Of a DNA stretch of 37,463 nucleotides, positions 1 to 8,254 are shown piece by piece. The notes beneath the pieces were generated by a model that saw only the letters and a list, made by a program, of their open reading frames with translations, ran no database searches and was not told where the DNA came from. The translations under genes were made by a program, and so were the position numbers. Position 1 is the first letter of the stretch. The number at the start of each line of letters is the position of its first letter. The DNA is from Pseudomonadota bacterium (GTDB lineage Bacteria; Pseudomonadota; Gammaproteobacteria; Steroidobacterales; JBCBZW01), in assembly GCA_039815145.1 (NCBI GenBank), contig JBCBZW010000042.1:1-37463 (forward strand). The letters are read 5' to 3'.

Positions 1-1121
1 AGTTGCGCGCCGTCGGGGGCGGCATCGCGCACCACCTGTTCGTGGGCTCGGGCGGCGACCACCGTCGCGCCCGCGTTCACGTAGGGCGCCACGCCGAGCA
101 CATGATCGGAGTGGTGGTGGGTGAGCACGCCGTAGCGCAACGGCTTGTCGGTGGCCTCGCCCAGGGAGTCGAGGCTCGCGGCCACGGCCGCCGTGCCGCC
201 TATGCCGAGTACGTAGTCCTCCATCTCCACGAACAGGGCGTAGGTGCCGTTGCCTCCAATCAGGTAGACGCCCTCATCGATGGCTTGGCGCTGAAAGGCG
301 TCGGGCGCCAGGGGGGCGCTGTGGGCGAACGCTTCGGGCATCTCGACGAAGGGCGCCGAGTCCACATCCAGCGCCATCTTCAGGTTGTTTCGCTCGAGGT
401 TGATGTCGCCGTTAAGTCGCAGTTCGAAGCGCTTGTGCAGGGGGATGCCGTCGACCGTCTCGTAGTCGGAGAAGTGGTACTCGACCAGGCCGAAACCGGG
501 GAACACACGCTCGCTGCGGTTGATCAGGCCGCTTTGCCGATCGACGTAGAGGCTGATGGCGGGGCCCACGGTCATGCTGAAGGTCAGCACGTCGTGGGGT
601 CGGTCCTGGTAGGACGTCTCCCCGAGGTAGTGCGCTGTGCGGCTCTGCTCGTTCAGTTGGCGCAGGAGCAGCACCGGGGTGACCCGAACGAAGGGACCGC
701 TGGTATTGGCGAAGTCCGGCTCGGCGATCGGCGTCATGGTGTGATCGCGGTAGTTGACCTGGAAGTTCTGCTCGCCGTTCAGCAGCGTGCCGTTGGCGAA
801 GGCGCCTCCGCCGCCGCTGCCGTAGACGCGGTTGGCGAACACCTGGTTCTGCACGTCGATGAACACCTGGCCGTGGCTCTCGCCGCGATCCCAGGGTTGG
901 GCGGTGCCGCGGCTCTGGTTGACGCTGTAGTTCGTGTCCTCGAATTCGACGGCCACCGAGCGTAGGCCCATCACCTTGTCGCGGCCGCCGTAGGCCTCAT
1001 TCGCCCGCTGCAGCACGGTTTGCACCTGCTCGAGGCTCTGCTGCGTGAGGGTCTGCGCTGGCGCCGTGTTGGCCACGGCGCAGCACGCCGTGACGAGTAT
1101 CAAATCGCGGAGTGCTCTCAT
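1..1121 (-). CDS. Secreted metallo-beta-lactamase-fold hydrolase (3' end outside the window)
   Basis: I translated the minus strand from the ATG at 1121-1119. The frame stays open for 373 codons and runs off the left edge. An AAGGGGA ribosome-binding site lies just upstream. The first 23 residues form a signal peptide ending in Ala-Pro-Ala-Gln, so the product is exported. Residues of about 30-300 resemble the substrate-carrier-like N-terminal part found in some MBL-fold proteins; that part is inference. The zinc motif HxHxDH is seen as H335-x-H337-x-D339-H340, the hallmark of metallo-beta-lactamase-fold enzymes; it is preceded by Thr and followed by VLGV. The remaining metal ligands lie beyond the window, so the substrate cannot be assigned. 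The family includes hydrolases unrelated to antibiotics, and nothing here argues for a true beta-lactamase. It diverges from the RND pump genes. Confidence 0.85.
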   Translation of the reverse strand, partial: MRALRDLILVTACCAVANTAPAQTLTQQSLEQVQTVLQRANEAYGGRDKVMGLRSVAVEFEDTNYSVNQSRGTAQPWDRGESHGQVFIDVQNQVFANRVYGSGGGGAFANGTLLNGEQNFQVNYRDHTMTPIAEPDFANTSGPFVRVTPVLLLRQLNEQSRTAHYLGETSYQDRPHDVLTFSMTVGPAISLYVDRQSGLINRSERVFPGFGLVEYHFSDYETVDGIPLHKRFELRLNGDINLERNNLKMALDVDSAPFVEMPEAFAHSAPLAPDAFQRQAIDEGVYLIGGNGTYALFVEMEDYVLGIGGTAAVAASLDSLGEATDKPLRYGVLTHHHSDHVLGVAPYVNAGATVVAARAHEQVVRDAAPDGAQ

Positions 1122-1216
1122 GGTGGGTCCCCTTACCTGGGTTGCCGAGGGAGGCCTCGAGTCTTCCACAGGGCCTCGTTCCTCGAGGCGCCTTTGCGGT
1201 GAATCGAGCGGGTTCA

Positions 1217-1261
1217 ACGACGAGGCGTTTCGACGTAATACGAGCGGTTTCGTCTCGTCGT
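1217..1261. promoter_or_regulatory. 8-bp inverted repeat between divergent genes, candidate operator
   Basis: ACGACGAG at 1217-1224 is the exact reverse complement of CTCGTCGT at 1254-1261, with a 29-base centre that contains two GTTTCG-like copies. It lies in the 253-base gap between the MBL gene and the RND permease gene, where a shared regulator would be expected to bind. No convincing -35/-10 pair was found, so function is inference. Confidence 0.3.
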
Positions 1262-1328
1262 GAATGGCCTTCGTCCCGCCGGATTCGCCTTTTCTTGGCG
1301 CCCTGTCGCCGTCACTGTGAGCCTCCCA

Positions 1329-1345
1329 AACGGCGCGTCGCCGTT
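1329..1345 (+). promoter_or_regulatory. 7-bp perfect hairpin in the leader of the RND permease gene
   Basis: AACGGCG at 1329-1335 pairs perfectly with CGCCGTT at 1339-1345 across a 3-base loop, about 30 bases before the ATG at 1375. No T-tract follows, so it is not a typical intrinsic terminator. It could influence translation or be incidental in GC-rich DNA. Confidence 0.25.
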
Positions 1346-1374
1346 CGCTTCACCGTGGGACGAGGGTTCGCAAC

Positions 1375-4300
1375 ATGTCACTCATTCGCCTGTCCGCCGA
1401 CCATCCGCCGGCCCTATTGGCCAGCGCGGTCCTGGTGATCGTGCTGGGCGTGGTGGGGGTGGCGACGCTGCCCATCCAGATGCTGCCGAACATCGAGTAT
1501 CCCCAGATCAACATCAACACCGCGTGGCGCGCAGCCGCCCCGCAGGAAGTGGAGGCCAACATCATCAAGCCCCAGGAGGACGCCCTGCGCGCCGTCCCCG
1601 GGGTGGTGAAGATGAGCAGTCGCATCAACGCGGGCGGTGGCAACATCCGCCTCGACTTCGATCTGGAAACGGACCTGCGCCAAGCCATGCTCGACGTGCT
1701 CAGCGCGCTTAACAACACTGATGACCTGCCGAGCGACGCGCAGGAGCCCTCCATTCAGGTGGGCGGTTGGGACGCGCCGATGGCCACCCTGCTCGTACAC
1801 CCGGAGGTGCCCGTGCCCGGCACGGACGTGACGGAGTTTCAGCGCATCATCGAAGACGAGGTCGAACCCCGCCTGCTGGCGGTGGACGGCGTGCAGCGGG
1901 TGGACCTCGCGAGCGAACGCGAACCCCTGGTGCTCGTGACCTTCGATCCCCACCGCGCAGCGAGCCTCGGGGTCGAGATCTCACAGATCAGCGAGGCGCT
2001 GAATCGTGCCGTGCACAGCACCGGCGGCACGGCGAGCGTGGGGCGTCGTCAGTACACGGTGCGCTTCCTCGGCGGCTTCGACCTGTCGCAGCTCGGCAAC
2101 CTCATCGTGGCGCGCCGCGCCGACCAACCCATCTACCTGCGCGACATCGCCGAGGTGACCACGGAGCTGTACCCGCGCTCGGGCTTCATGTACCGCACGG
2201 GCTACCCCGCCTACTACATCCGCGTGCAGGGCAAGTACGGCGCCAACACGGTAACCGTGCTGGATCAGATCAACGGCGTCATCGAAGAACTCAACGCGGG
2301 CCCCCTGCAGCAGGAGGCGCTGCGGATCGTGCTCAGCTTCGATGCCTCCGTGCACATTCGCCGCGCCATCGCGTTGGTAAACGGCAACCTGCTGTTGGGT
2401 GTGGCCCTCGCCCTCAGCGTGCTGTGGCTGTTCCTGCGCGGGTGGCGGGCGACGCTCCTCATCGCGCTGACGATACCCTTCTCCCTGCTATCGGCTTTCA
2501 TCGCCTTGAGCTTGCTCGGGCGCAGCCTCAACGTCGTGTCCCTGGCCGGGCTGGCGTTCGCCGTGGGCCTGGTGCTCGATGCGGCCATCATCGTGCAGGA
2601 GAACATCGTGCGCCTGCGCCAGGGCGGCATGCCCATGGGGCAGGCGGTCCGCGAGGGGCCCTCGCAGGTGGTGGGGGCGCTGTTCGCCTCTACGGTCACG
2701 AGCGTCGCCATCTTCCTGCCGATCCTGTTCATGCGCGGTATCGAAGGTCAGCTGTTTGCGGATCTCGCCCTCACCCTGTCGGTGGCCGTGGCCGCCTCGA
2801 CGGTGGCCGCGCTGACCGTGTTGCCGGTGGCGAGTGGCTTCCTGCTGCGCGGCGTGTCGGTGACCGATCGACTCTCTCCCCTGTGGGACCGGCTGACCGC
2901 CACGTTGATGGCGCTCACGGGATCGCCCCGGCGCCGCCTCATGTGGGTGGTGCTGCTGCTGTCCGTGCCGCCGGTGCTCACGGTCACCCTGGCGCCCAAG
3001 CTCGACTTCCTGCCGCAGGCGGACGCCGACGGCGTGCAGGTGTCCTTCAGCCTGCCCGAGGGCATTCCCTTAGGCACCATCGAGCGCGAGCTCATGGCCG
3101 ATGTGATGCGGCGCCTGAAGCCCCACGTGGACGGCGAGGCGCGGCCCGGCATCCGGGGCTACAACCTCTACTCCTACGGCGCCAACGCGTCCGGCGTGTT
3201 CATCTATCCCCAGGATCCGCGTGAAGCACCCGAGCTGATGGAATTGCTGCGCGAGGAGCTGCTCGCCGGCTTGCCCGGCACCGATGTCTTCGTCTCGCGC
3301 GCCTCCCTGCTGAACATCGGCGTCTCGGGCGGGCGCAACATCGACATCGACATCCAGGGCCCGGAGCTGGTGCCCCTGATGGAAGCGGCGCGTGCGGGGC
3401 AGGCGGCGATCGACGCCGGCCTGGATGGCTGGTCCGCCCGCGCCATGCCCGGCGTCACCCTCTCCAAGCCTGAGCTGCAGCTGATGCCCGACGACCTTCG
3501 CATCGTGCAGGCGGGGCTCGATCGCGCGGACATCGCCGACGCCACGCGTGCCTTCACCGGCGGCCTCTTCGGCGGGCGCTACTTCGACGGCAACGAGGGC
3601 TACGACGTGATCCTCTGGGGCGGGGGTTGGGAGACGCCGGAAGACCTGGCCGCCACGCCCATCGCCACGCCGCTGGCGGGCGTGCAGCTACTGGGCGAGT
3701 TGGCTCAACCCCAGCGCACCGTCGGCCCCACGCAGCTGCGCCGCGTGAACGGTCAGCGCACGATCACCCTGCAGGTGCTGCCCCCGGCGGAGCTGACCAT
3801 GGAGGAGGCGCTCGAGACCCTGCGCGGCGTGGTCGACCCGGTGCTCGCCGACGCCCTGCCGGCCCAGGCGAGCGTCTTCTACCGCGGTACCGCCGATCAG
3901 TTGGCGGGCGCCGTGAGCACGATGGCGCGCAACTTCGTCCTCGCCATCCTGATCCTGCTGCTGATCATGGCGGCGATGTTCCGCTCCCTGCGCGACAGCC
4001 TGATCGTGGTGCTGGTGATGCCCTTGGCCGTGGTGGGGGGCGTGATTTCCCTGCGCGTCCTGAACCTCTTTACCCACCAGTCGCTGGAGCTGCTCACGAT
4101 GATCGGCTTCATCATCATGCTGGGCCTGGTGGTGAACAACGCCATCCTGCTCGTGCATCAAACGCGTGCGGCGGAGCGCGAGGGCGCTTCGCGGCGCGAC
4201 GCCGTGGCGCAGGCCATACGCCTGCGGGCCCGACCCATCTTCATGAGTACGTTAACGTCCGTGTTCGGTATGTTGCCGCTGATGCTGGTGCCGGGCGCGG

Positions 4301-4455
4301 GCAGTGAAATCTATCGCGGACTGGCCACGGTGATCGTCGGCGGCATGAGCGTGAGCGCCGTGTTCACGTTGGTGCTGTTGCCGAGCATCTTGCGCCTCGG
4401 GGAGCGGCGCCAGGCGACCGCCGACGGATCGCTCGCGCCCCTGTCCGCCGCCTGA
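1375..4455 (+). CDS. RND efflux transporter, permease subunit (HAE1/AcrB-like)
   Basis: This 1026-residue inner-membrane protein has the length and layout of the hydrophobe/amphiphile RND exporters: an N-terminal membrane helix followed by LPIQMLPNIEYPQI, a large periplasmic loop, a block of helices near residues 330-490, a second periplasmic loop, and a final helix block near 860-1010. Such pumps use the proton gradient to expel drugs, lipids or other amphiphiles. In helix 4 the AcrB Asp407-Asp408 pair is reduced to one Asp (D402, followed by Ala). In helix 10 the AcrB Lys940 position is Asn (N921-N922). Both are common in the non-AcrB branch of the family. The gene is followed 19 bases later by its membrane-fusion partner. 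No outer-membrane TolC-like channel gene is present. The substrate is unknown. Confidence 0.93.
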   Translation: MSLIRLSADHPPALLASAVLVIVLGVVGVATLPIQMLPNIEYPQININTAWRAAAPQEVEANIIKPQEDALRAVPGVVKMSSRINAGGGNIRLDFDLETDLRQAMLDVLSALNNTDDLPSDAQEPSIQVGGWDAPMATLLVHPEVPVPGTDVTEFQRIIEDEVEPRLLAVDGVQRVDLASEREPLVLVTFDPHRAASLGVEISQISEALNRAVHSTGGTASVGRRQYTVRFLGGFDLSQLGNLIVARRADQPIYLRDIAEVTTELYPRSGFMYRTGYPAYYIRVQGKYGANTVTVLDQINGVIEELNAGPLQQEALRIVLSFDASVHIRRAIALVNGNLLLGVALALSVLWLFLRGWRATLLIALTIPFSLLSAFIALSLLGRSLNVVSLAGLAFAVGLVLDAAIIVQENIVRLRQGGMPMGQAVREGPSQVVGALFASTVTSVAIFLPILFMRGIEGQLFADLALTLSVAVAASTVAALTVLPVASGFLLRGVSVTDRLSPLWDRLTATLMALTGSPRRRLMWVVLLLSVPPVLTVTLAPKLDFLPQADADGVQVSFSLPEGIPLGTIERELMADVMRRLKPHVDGEARPGIRGYNLYSYGANASGVFIYPQDPREAPELMELLREELLAGLPGTDVFVSRASLLNIGVSGGRNIDIDIQGPELVPLMEAARAGQAAIDAGLDGWSARAMPGVTLSKPELQLMPDDLRIVQAGLDRADIADATRAFTGGLFGGRYFDGNEGYDVILWGGGWETPEDLAATPIATPLAGVQLLGELAQPQRTVGPTQLRRVNGQRTITLQVLPPAELTMEEALETLRGVVDPVLADALPAQASVFYRGTADQLAGAVSTMARNFVLAILILLLIMAAMFRSLRDSLIVVLVMPLAVVGGVISLRVLNLFTHQSLELLTMIGFIIMLGLVVNNAILLVHQTRAAEREGASRRDAVAQAIRLRARPIFMSTLTSVFGMLPLMLVPGAGSEIYRGLATVIVGGMSVSAVFTLVLLPSILRLGERRQATADGSLAPLSAA

Positions 4456-4474
4456 CCTTGAGGAGACCGCCATC

Positions 4475-5524
4475 ATGAAACGTCCCACGCTGTCGATGAG
4501 TGCCTTGGCCCTGCTGCCCCTGGCAGCGTTCGCCCAAGTGCCGAACGGGCCCAGCGTGCCCGTCACCGTCTCGCAGGTGATCTCCGAGGCGCTGATCCCT
4601 CGCATCGCGAGTGCCGGCACGGTGCACAGTCGAAACGCGGCCTCGCTCACGGCGGGCCTCGACGGTCAGCTGCAGTGGGTGGCTGAACCGGGCACCTACG
4701 TGCGCGCCGGTGAGGCCGTCGCGCGCTTCGACTGCGATGCCCTGCACCTGCAGATGGAGGAGCAGCAGGCGGAGGTGGAGCGGGAGCAGATCCGGGCGCG
4801 GGCCTTCGCCGAGGAGGTGGAACGCCTGGAGCAGGCGCAGCTGGCCGCGTCCGTGAGCCAGGTGGCGCGGGTGCGGGCCGATCGAGACCTCGCCCGCATG
4901 GAGGGGCGCATCGGCAGCGTTCGGGTGCGTCAGACGCGCAAGGCGCTGGAGCGTTGCACGGTGCCGGCGCCCTTCGCGGGCGTGGTGATCACCCAGGCGC
5001 GACGCGGCGGCGAGGACGTGTCCCGCGGCGACGTGCTCGCGGAGATGACGGATACGCGAACCCTCGAAGTGCGTGCCGCTGTGCCCGTGCGCCACTTGCC
5101 GCGCGTGTCGACGGGCGTGCAGGTGGATGTGACGCTCGGCGAGCTCACCCTGCCCGGGCTGGTGCGCACGGTGGTGCCGGCGGCCGTGGAGGCGTCGCAG
5201 ACCTTCGAACTGCGCATCGACCTGCCCGGGGACGCGTCGACCTATCTGGCGGCGGGCCAGCTCGTGAGCCTCGCGATTCCCATCTCGGCGAACCACGCGC
5301 TCACCGTGCCCCGCGACGCGGTCGTGCTCGGCGCTGACGGCGCCTTCGTCATGCGCATCGGCAGCGACAACCGCGCGGAGCGCGTGGCCGTACTGTTGCG
5401 CGAGGCGAGTGGCCCGCGCGTGGCGGTCGAGGGATCGTTGAGCCCTGGGGATCGCGTGGCTGTGCGCGGTGCCGAAGCCCTCGATGACGGCGAGGCGGTC
5501 GCCGTGCTCACGGCGGGGGGCTGA
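4475..5524 (+). CDS. RND efflux periplasmic adaptor (HlyD/MFP family)
   Basis: This 349-residue protein has a signal peptide ending around Ala-Phe-Ala-Gln (residue 21). A lipoyl/barrel-sandwich half follows around residues 50-80 (PGTYVRAGEAVARFDCDA), then an alpha-helical hairpin rich in Glu, Arg and Gln around 85-160. The second lipoyl half reads CTVPAPFAGVV near 165, and beta-barrel domains complete the C-terminus. Membrane-fusion proteins of this kind bridge the inner-membrane RND permease and an outer-membrane channel. GAGGAG precedes the ATG at a normal distance. Gene order is permease then adaptor, the reverse of acrAB, and the two surely form one operon. A lipobox Cys is lacking, so the protein is probably periplasmic and not lipid-anchored. 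Confidence 0.9.
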   Translation: MKRPTLSMSALALLPLAAFAQVPNGPSVPVTVSQVISEALIPRIASAGTVHSRNAASLTAGLDGQLQWVAEPGTYVRAGEAVARFDCDALHLQMEEQQAEVEREQIRARAFAEEVERLEQAQLAASVSQVARVRADRDLARMEGRIGSVRVRQTRKALERCTVPAPFAGVVITQARRGGEDVSRGDVLAEMTDTRTLEVRAAVPVRHLPRVSTGVQVDVTLGELTLPGLVRTVVPAAVEASQTFELRIDLPGDASTYLAAGQLVSLAIPISANHALTVPRDAVVLGADGAFVMRIGSDNRAERVAVLLREASGPRVAVEGSLSPGDRVAVRGAEALDDGEAVAVLTAGG

Positions 5525-5549
5525 ATCCTGCACGCGTTAGCCCAAATCC

Positions 5550-5569
5550 CACAGGGTGATGCGCCTGTG
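5550..5569. promoter_or_regulatory. Inverted repeat before the histidine kinase gene
   Basis: CACAGG at 5550-5555 and CCTGTG at 5564-5569 are perfect inverted copies around an 8-base centre, 14 bases upstream of the kinase start. The kinase ATG has no visible Shine-Dalgarno sequence, so this short segment is likely to hold the control signals. It could be an operator or a small RNA hairpin; neither is proven. Confidence 0.3.
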
Positions 5570-5583
5570 CGATTCTTATCCCC

Positions 5584-6657
5584 ATGAACATCCGGGAGCT
5601 GCTGGCGGACCGCAACCGCTTCTATTGGGCCTTGAACCTGAGCGGGTGGGCGGGCTACGTGGTGACCGCCTACATCGGCGCCTTCGCCTACGACAAGCCC
5701 GAGTCCTACCTGTGGGTGATCTCCGTCTCGGGCCTGCTCGGGATCGCCTTCACCGTGCCCATGCGAGCGATCTACCGGCGCTGGTGGTCCTTCCCACCGG
5801 TGAAGCTGGCGCTTTCGGCGCTCGCCCTGTGCTTCGCCCTCGCCAGCGTGCGCTCCCTGGTGATCAACCAGCTCTACTTCGATTGGGTGAAGGGCGGCTG
5901 GACGCCGAGCGACTGGAAGAGCTACTTCGGCGGCTACCTCGGCACCTTCTACCTCTTCGTGTGCTGGAGCGGGCTCTACTTCGGCATCAAGTACTACCAG
6001 GAGCTGCAGGACCAGACGCGTCGCGCCCTGAACGCCACGGCGGCGGCGCACCAGGCGCAGCTCACCATGCTGCGCTACCAGCTCAATCCGCATTTCCTCT
6101 TCAACACCCTGAACGCCATCTCCACCCTGATCCTCGATCACCGCACGGAGATGGCCAACGAGTGCGTGACGCGCCTAAGCGATTTCTTGCGCTACTCCCT
6201 GGACAACGACCCCATGCGCCGGGTGACTCTGCGCCAGGAGCTGGAGGCCCTGGATCTGTACCTCGAGATCGAGAAGGTCCGCTTCGGCGAGCGCCTCACG
6301 ATCCAGCGCGAGGTGGCCGGTGATGCCCTCGACGGCCTCGTGCCCAGCCTGATCCTGCAGCCGCTGATCGAGAACGCGGTGAAGTATGCGATCAGCCCGC
6401 GCGAGGAGGGCGGCACCATCCGCATCGCCGCCCGCACCCATCACCAATCCCTGATGGTGACCATCGCCGACGACGGCCCGGGCCTCAAGAACGGCAGCAC
6501 CGCAAGCCACGGCTCCACCGGCGTGGGCCTGAAGAACACCCGCGAGCGCTTGAAGCAACTCTACGGCGACGCCCAGGCCCTGACCCTCGCGCCGAACAGC
6601 CCCAAGGGCTTGGTCATCAGCATCAACCTGCCCCTGGAGCGCGAGGCCTCGAGCTAG
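5584..6657 (+). CDS. LytS/YehU-type membrane sensor histidine kinase
   Basis: This is a 357-residue protein. Four hydrophobic segments occupy about residues 14-145. A His_kinase (PF06580-type) domain follows, with the signature QLNPHFLFNTL; the phospho-acceptor is H170. The ATP-binding domain shows the N box PLIENAVKYA (N264), the DDGPGL loop and the GVGLKNTRERL motif. Kinases of this class phosphorylate LytTR response regulators, and such a regulator lies directly downstream. There is no extracellular sensor domain, so the signal is probably sensed in or near the membrane. The start at 5584 has no clear ribosome-binding site, but no alternative in-frame start lies closely upstream. A 224-base gap separates it from the regulator, unusually long for a paired system, so the regulator may have its own promoter. 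Confidence 0.92.
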   Translation: MNIRELLADRNRFYWALNLSGWAGYVVTAYIGAFAYDKPESYLWVISVSGLLGIAFTVPMRAIYRRWWSFPPVKLALSALALCFALASVRSLVINQLYFDWVKGGWTPSDWKSYFGGYLGTFYLFVCWSGLYFGIKYYQELQDQTRRALNATAAAHQAQLTMLRYQLNPHFLFNTLNAISTLILDHRTEMANECVTRLSDFLRYSLDNDPMRRVTLRQELEALDLYLEIEKVRFGERLTIQREVAGDALDGLVPSLILQPLIENAVKYAISPREEGGTIRIAARTHHQSLMVTIADDGPGLKNGSTASHGSTGVGLKNTRERLKQLYGDAQALTLAPNSPKGLVISINLPLEREASS

Positions 6658-6881
6658 GGGAGGCGGTCTGCCGGGGCGCGTCCCAGGGACGAGGTGCGCT
6701 GACCGGCGAAGGGGGCGAGCGGTACCGGAAAGCGCTTCGATCGGCCTGGGACCTTCCTTTCGCAGGCGCCTCCCTTCGGTGTTTCGGAACCTCTCGTGCG
6801 ACGCACTGTCTCCTGAGATCATCAGGGCACTAGGAGAACCTGGCGGATGGCGCCGCCCGCGAGGCCAGGGGGAACTCGGGA

Positions 6882-7694
6882 GTGAAGACACTGAGAACGA
6901 TCATCGTCGACGACGAGGAACTGGCCCGCCGGGGCCTGGAGATCCGCCTCCGCAAGGAGGAGGACATCGACATCTGTGCCCGCTGCAGCACCGGCCGTGA
7001 AGCGATCGCGGCCGTGCGCGAGCACGAACCGGACCTCGTGTTCCTGGATATTCAGATGCCCGTGCTCGACGGCTTCGCCACCCTTCGCGAATTCGCGGGC
7101 CCGCAGATGCCCATCGTCATCTTTGTCACGGCCTTCGCCGAGCACGCGATCCGTGCCTTCGAGGCTAACGCCCTCGATTACCTCCTGAAGCCCATCGACG
7201 ACCGACGGTTGCAGGCCGCCCTGCAGCGCGCCCGTGCCCACGCCGTGGCGCGCGAGGCGTCGGACCACCGCTCGCGTCTGCTGAAGTTGATCTGCGACAT
7301 CACCGGTGAGGAGATGTCCCTGGAGCAGGCGCTCGAGAACGAGGGCGCCTTGCAGGCCAAGCCACGACGCCTGGCGATCAAGAACGCCGGCCGCACCACC
7401 TGCGTGGACATGGACGACATCGCCTGGATCGAGTCGGCGGGCGACTACCTGTGCGTGCACGCCCTCGGCGAGACCCACGTGCTGCGCGGGACCATGAAGC
7501 AGATCGAGCAGATGCTGGGCACGGAGCGCTTCGCCCGCGTGCATCGCTCCACCATCGTCAACATCACCCGCGTCTCCTCGATCCGCGGGCATATCAACGG
7601 CGAGTCCTTCCTAGAGCTCGACTGTGGCAAGGAGCTGAAGGTCAGCCGTAGCTACCGCGATTGCGTGGAGCGTATCGCCCAGCAGCTCTCGTAG
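6882..7694 (+). CDS. LytTR-family DNA-binding response regulator
   Basis: This 270-residue protein starts with GTG at 6882; AGGGGGA lies about 8 bases upstream. Residues 1-120 are a receiver domain with the acidic cluster DDEE at 9-12, the phospho-acceptor D56 in FLDIQMP, and the conserved Lys in LLKPIDD. Residues of about 160-268 are a LytTR DNA-binding domain, recognised by WIESAGDYLCVH, the FARVHRSTIVN segment and the final KVSRSYRDCV. It is the expected partner of the kinase encoded just upstream. LytTR regulators usually bind pairs of direct repeats and often control export, secretion or virulence genes. Control of the RND genes or the diverging MBL gene is possible but is only inferred from position. 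Confidence 0.92.
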   Translation: MKTLRTIIVDDEELARRGLEIRLRKEEDIDICARCSTGREAIAAVREHEPDLVFLDIQMPVLDGFATLREFAGPQMPIVIFVTAFAEHAIRAFEANALDYLLKPIDDRRLQAALQRARAHAVAREASDHRSRLLKLICDITGEEMSLEQALENEGALQAKPRRLAIKNAGRTTCVDMDDIAWIESAGDYLCVHALGETHVLRGTMKQIEQMLGTERFARVHRSTIVNITRVSSIRGHINGESFLELDCGKELKVSRSYRDCVERIAQQLS

Positions 7695-8254
7695 GTGAGG
7701 CCCTCAGGTCTGGCCTGCTTTGCCAACGCGTACCATTCGCCAAAGCTGGGTTGTCTGCGCTATCAGCGCTGGCGAGGGGCAGGTGATTGGAGGTGCCGGT
7801 CGGCTCGCCCCACCGTACCAGCAGGCTCAGTGGCTGCAGACGAGTGTAAGCTCAGGGTTACCCTCAATGTCAACAATAATCTTGGTTGAGCTGTGGCAAT
7901 TGCACGAAGGCGACCGCAGTCCGCGGCGTATGCCGGGCACGATTGCAAGCTCCAGCAACTCCTCTTGAGTGAAAATCGCCAAAAAGCCTCGATCAACAGC
8001 GTCTGCGAGTTCGATGAGAGCCAACACCTGACGATTGCGTAAGCCGAACCTTCGCGAGTTAGCTCTCAACTAGGGGCTTGTTGCGGTGCCGCGGGTTCCT
8101 TTCCAGGTGATCGGGTTCAGCCAAAGCATGGTGTGCAGGGCTGGTATAGCTCCTCCTTCTAACGCGATAATGCGACGTTCGCCTCGACTTGCGATGCAGC
8201 ATCGTGGGCCGAAGCCCTTACCACCGCTTCGGGTTCGCTCTGAGGAGACTACGC
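7695..8254. other. 560-base AT-richer intergenic stretch
   Basis: This region lies between the LytTR regulator and the triple-PAS GGDEF-EAL gene. Base composition falls below that of the flanking left-hand genes. A 5-bp hairpin (AGGCC at 7698-7702 with GGCCT at 7712-7716) just after the regulator stop could be a weak terminator. A short minus-strand reading frame (7827-8069) is listed separately. A TATAGC hexamer occurs about 110 bases before the downstream start, but no matching -35 was found. No repeats or integrase remnants were recognised. Confidence 0.5.
7827..8069 (-). CDS. Possible small hypothetical protein (80 aa)
   Basis: An 80-codon frame opens with ATG on the minus strand inside the intergenic islet. 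The product has an acidic, helix-prone middle (IELADAVDRG, TQEELLEL) and a C-terminal part with Cys-Asn-Cys-His and a final Cys-Ser-His. I recognise no family. No strong ribosome-binding site is seen, and the codon use lacks the GC bias of the neighbouring genes. It may be a decayed or transferred fragment, or not a gene at all. A second overlapping minus-strand frame (7763-7996) is equally unsupported. Confidence 0.2.
   Translation of the reverse strand: MRANSRRFGLRNRQVLALIELADAVDRGFLAIFTQEELLELAIVPGIRRGLRSPSCNCHSSTKIIVDIEGNPELTLVCSH

Noticed and set aside
3-965. Long plus-strand open frame at the left edge
   Set aside because: It is antisense to the metallo-beta-lactamase-fold gene, whose minus-strand frame has a signal peptide, a ribosome-binding site and the HxHxDH motif. 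The plus-strand product is a His/Val/Ala-rich shadow typical of high-GC DNA.
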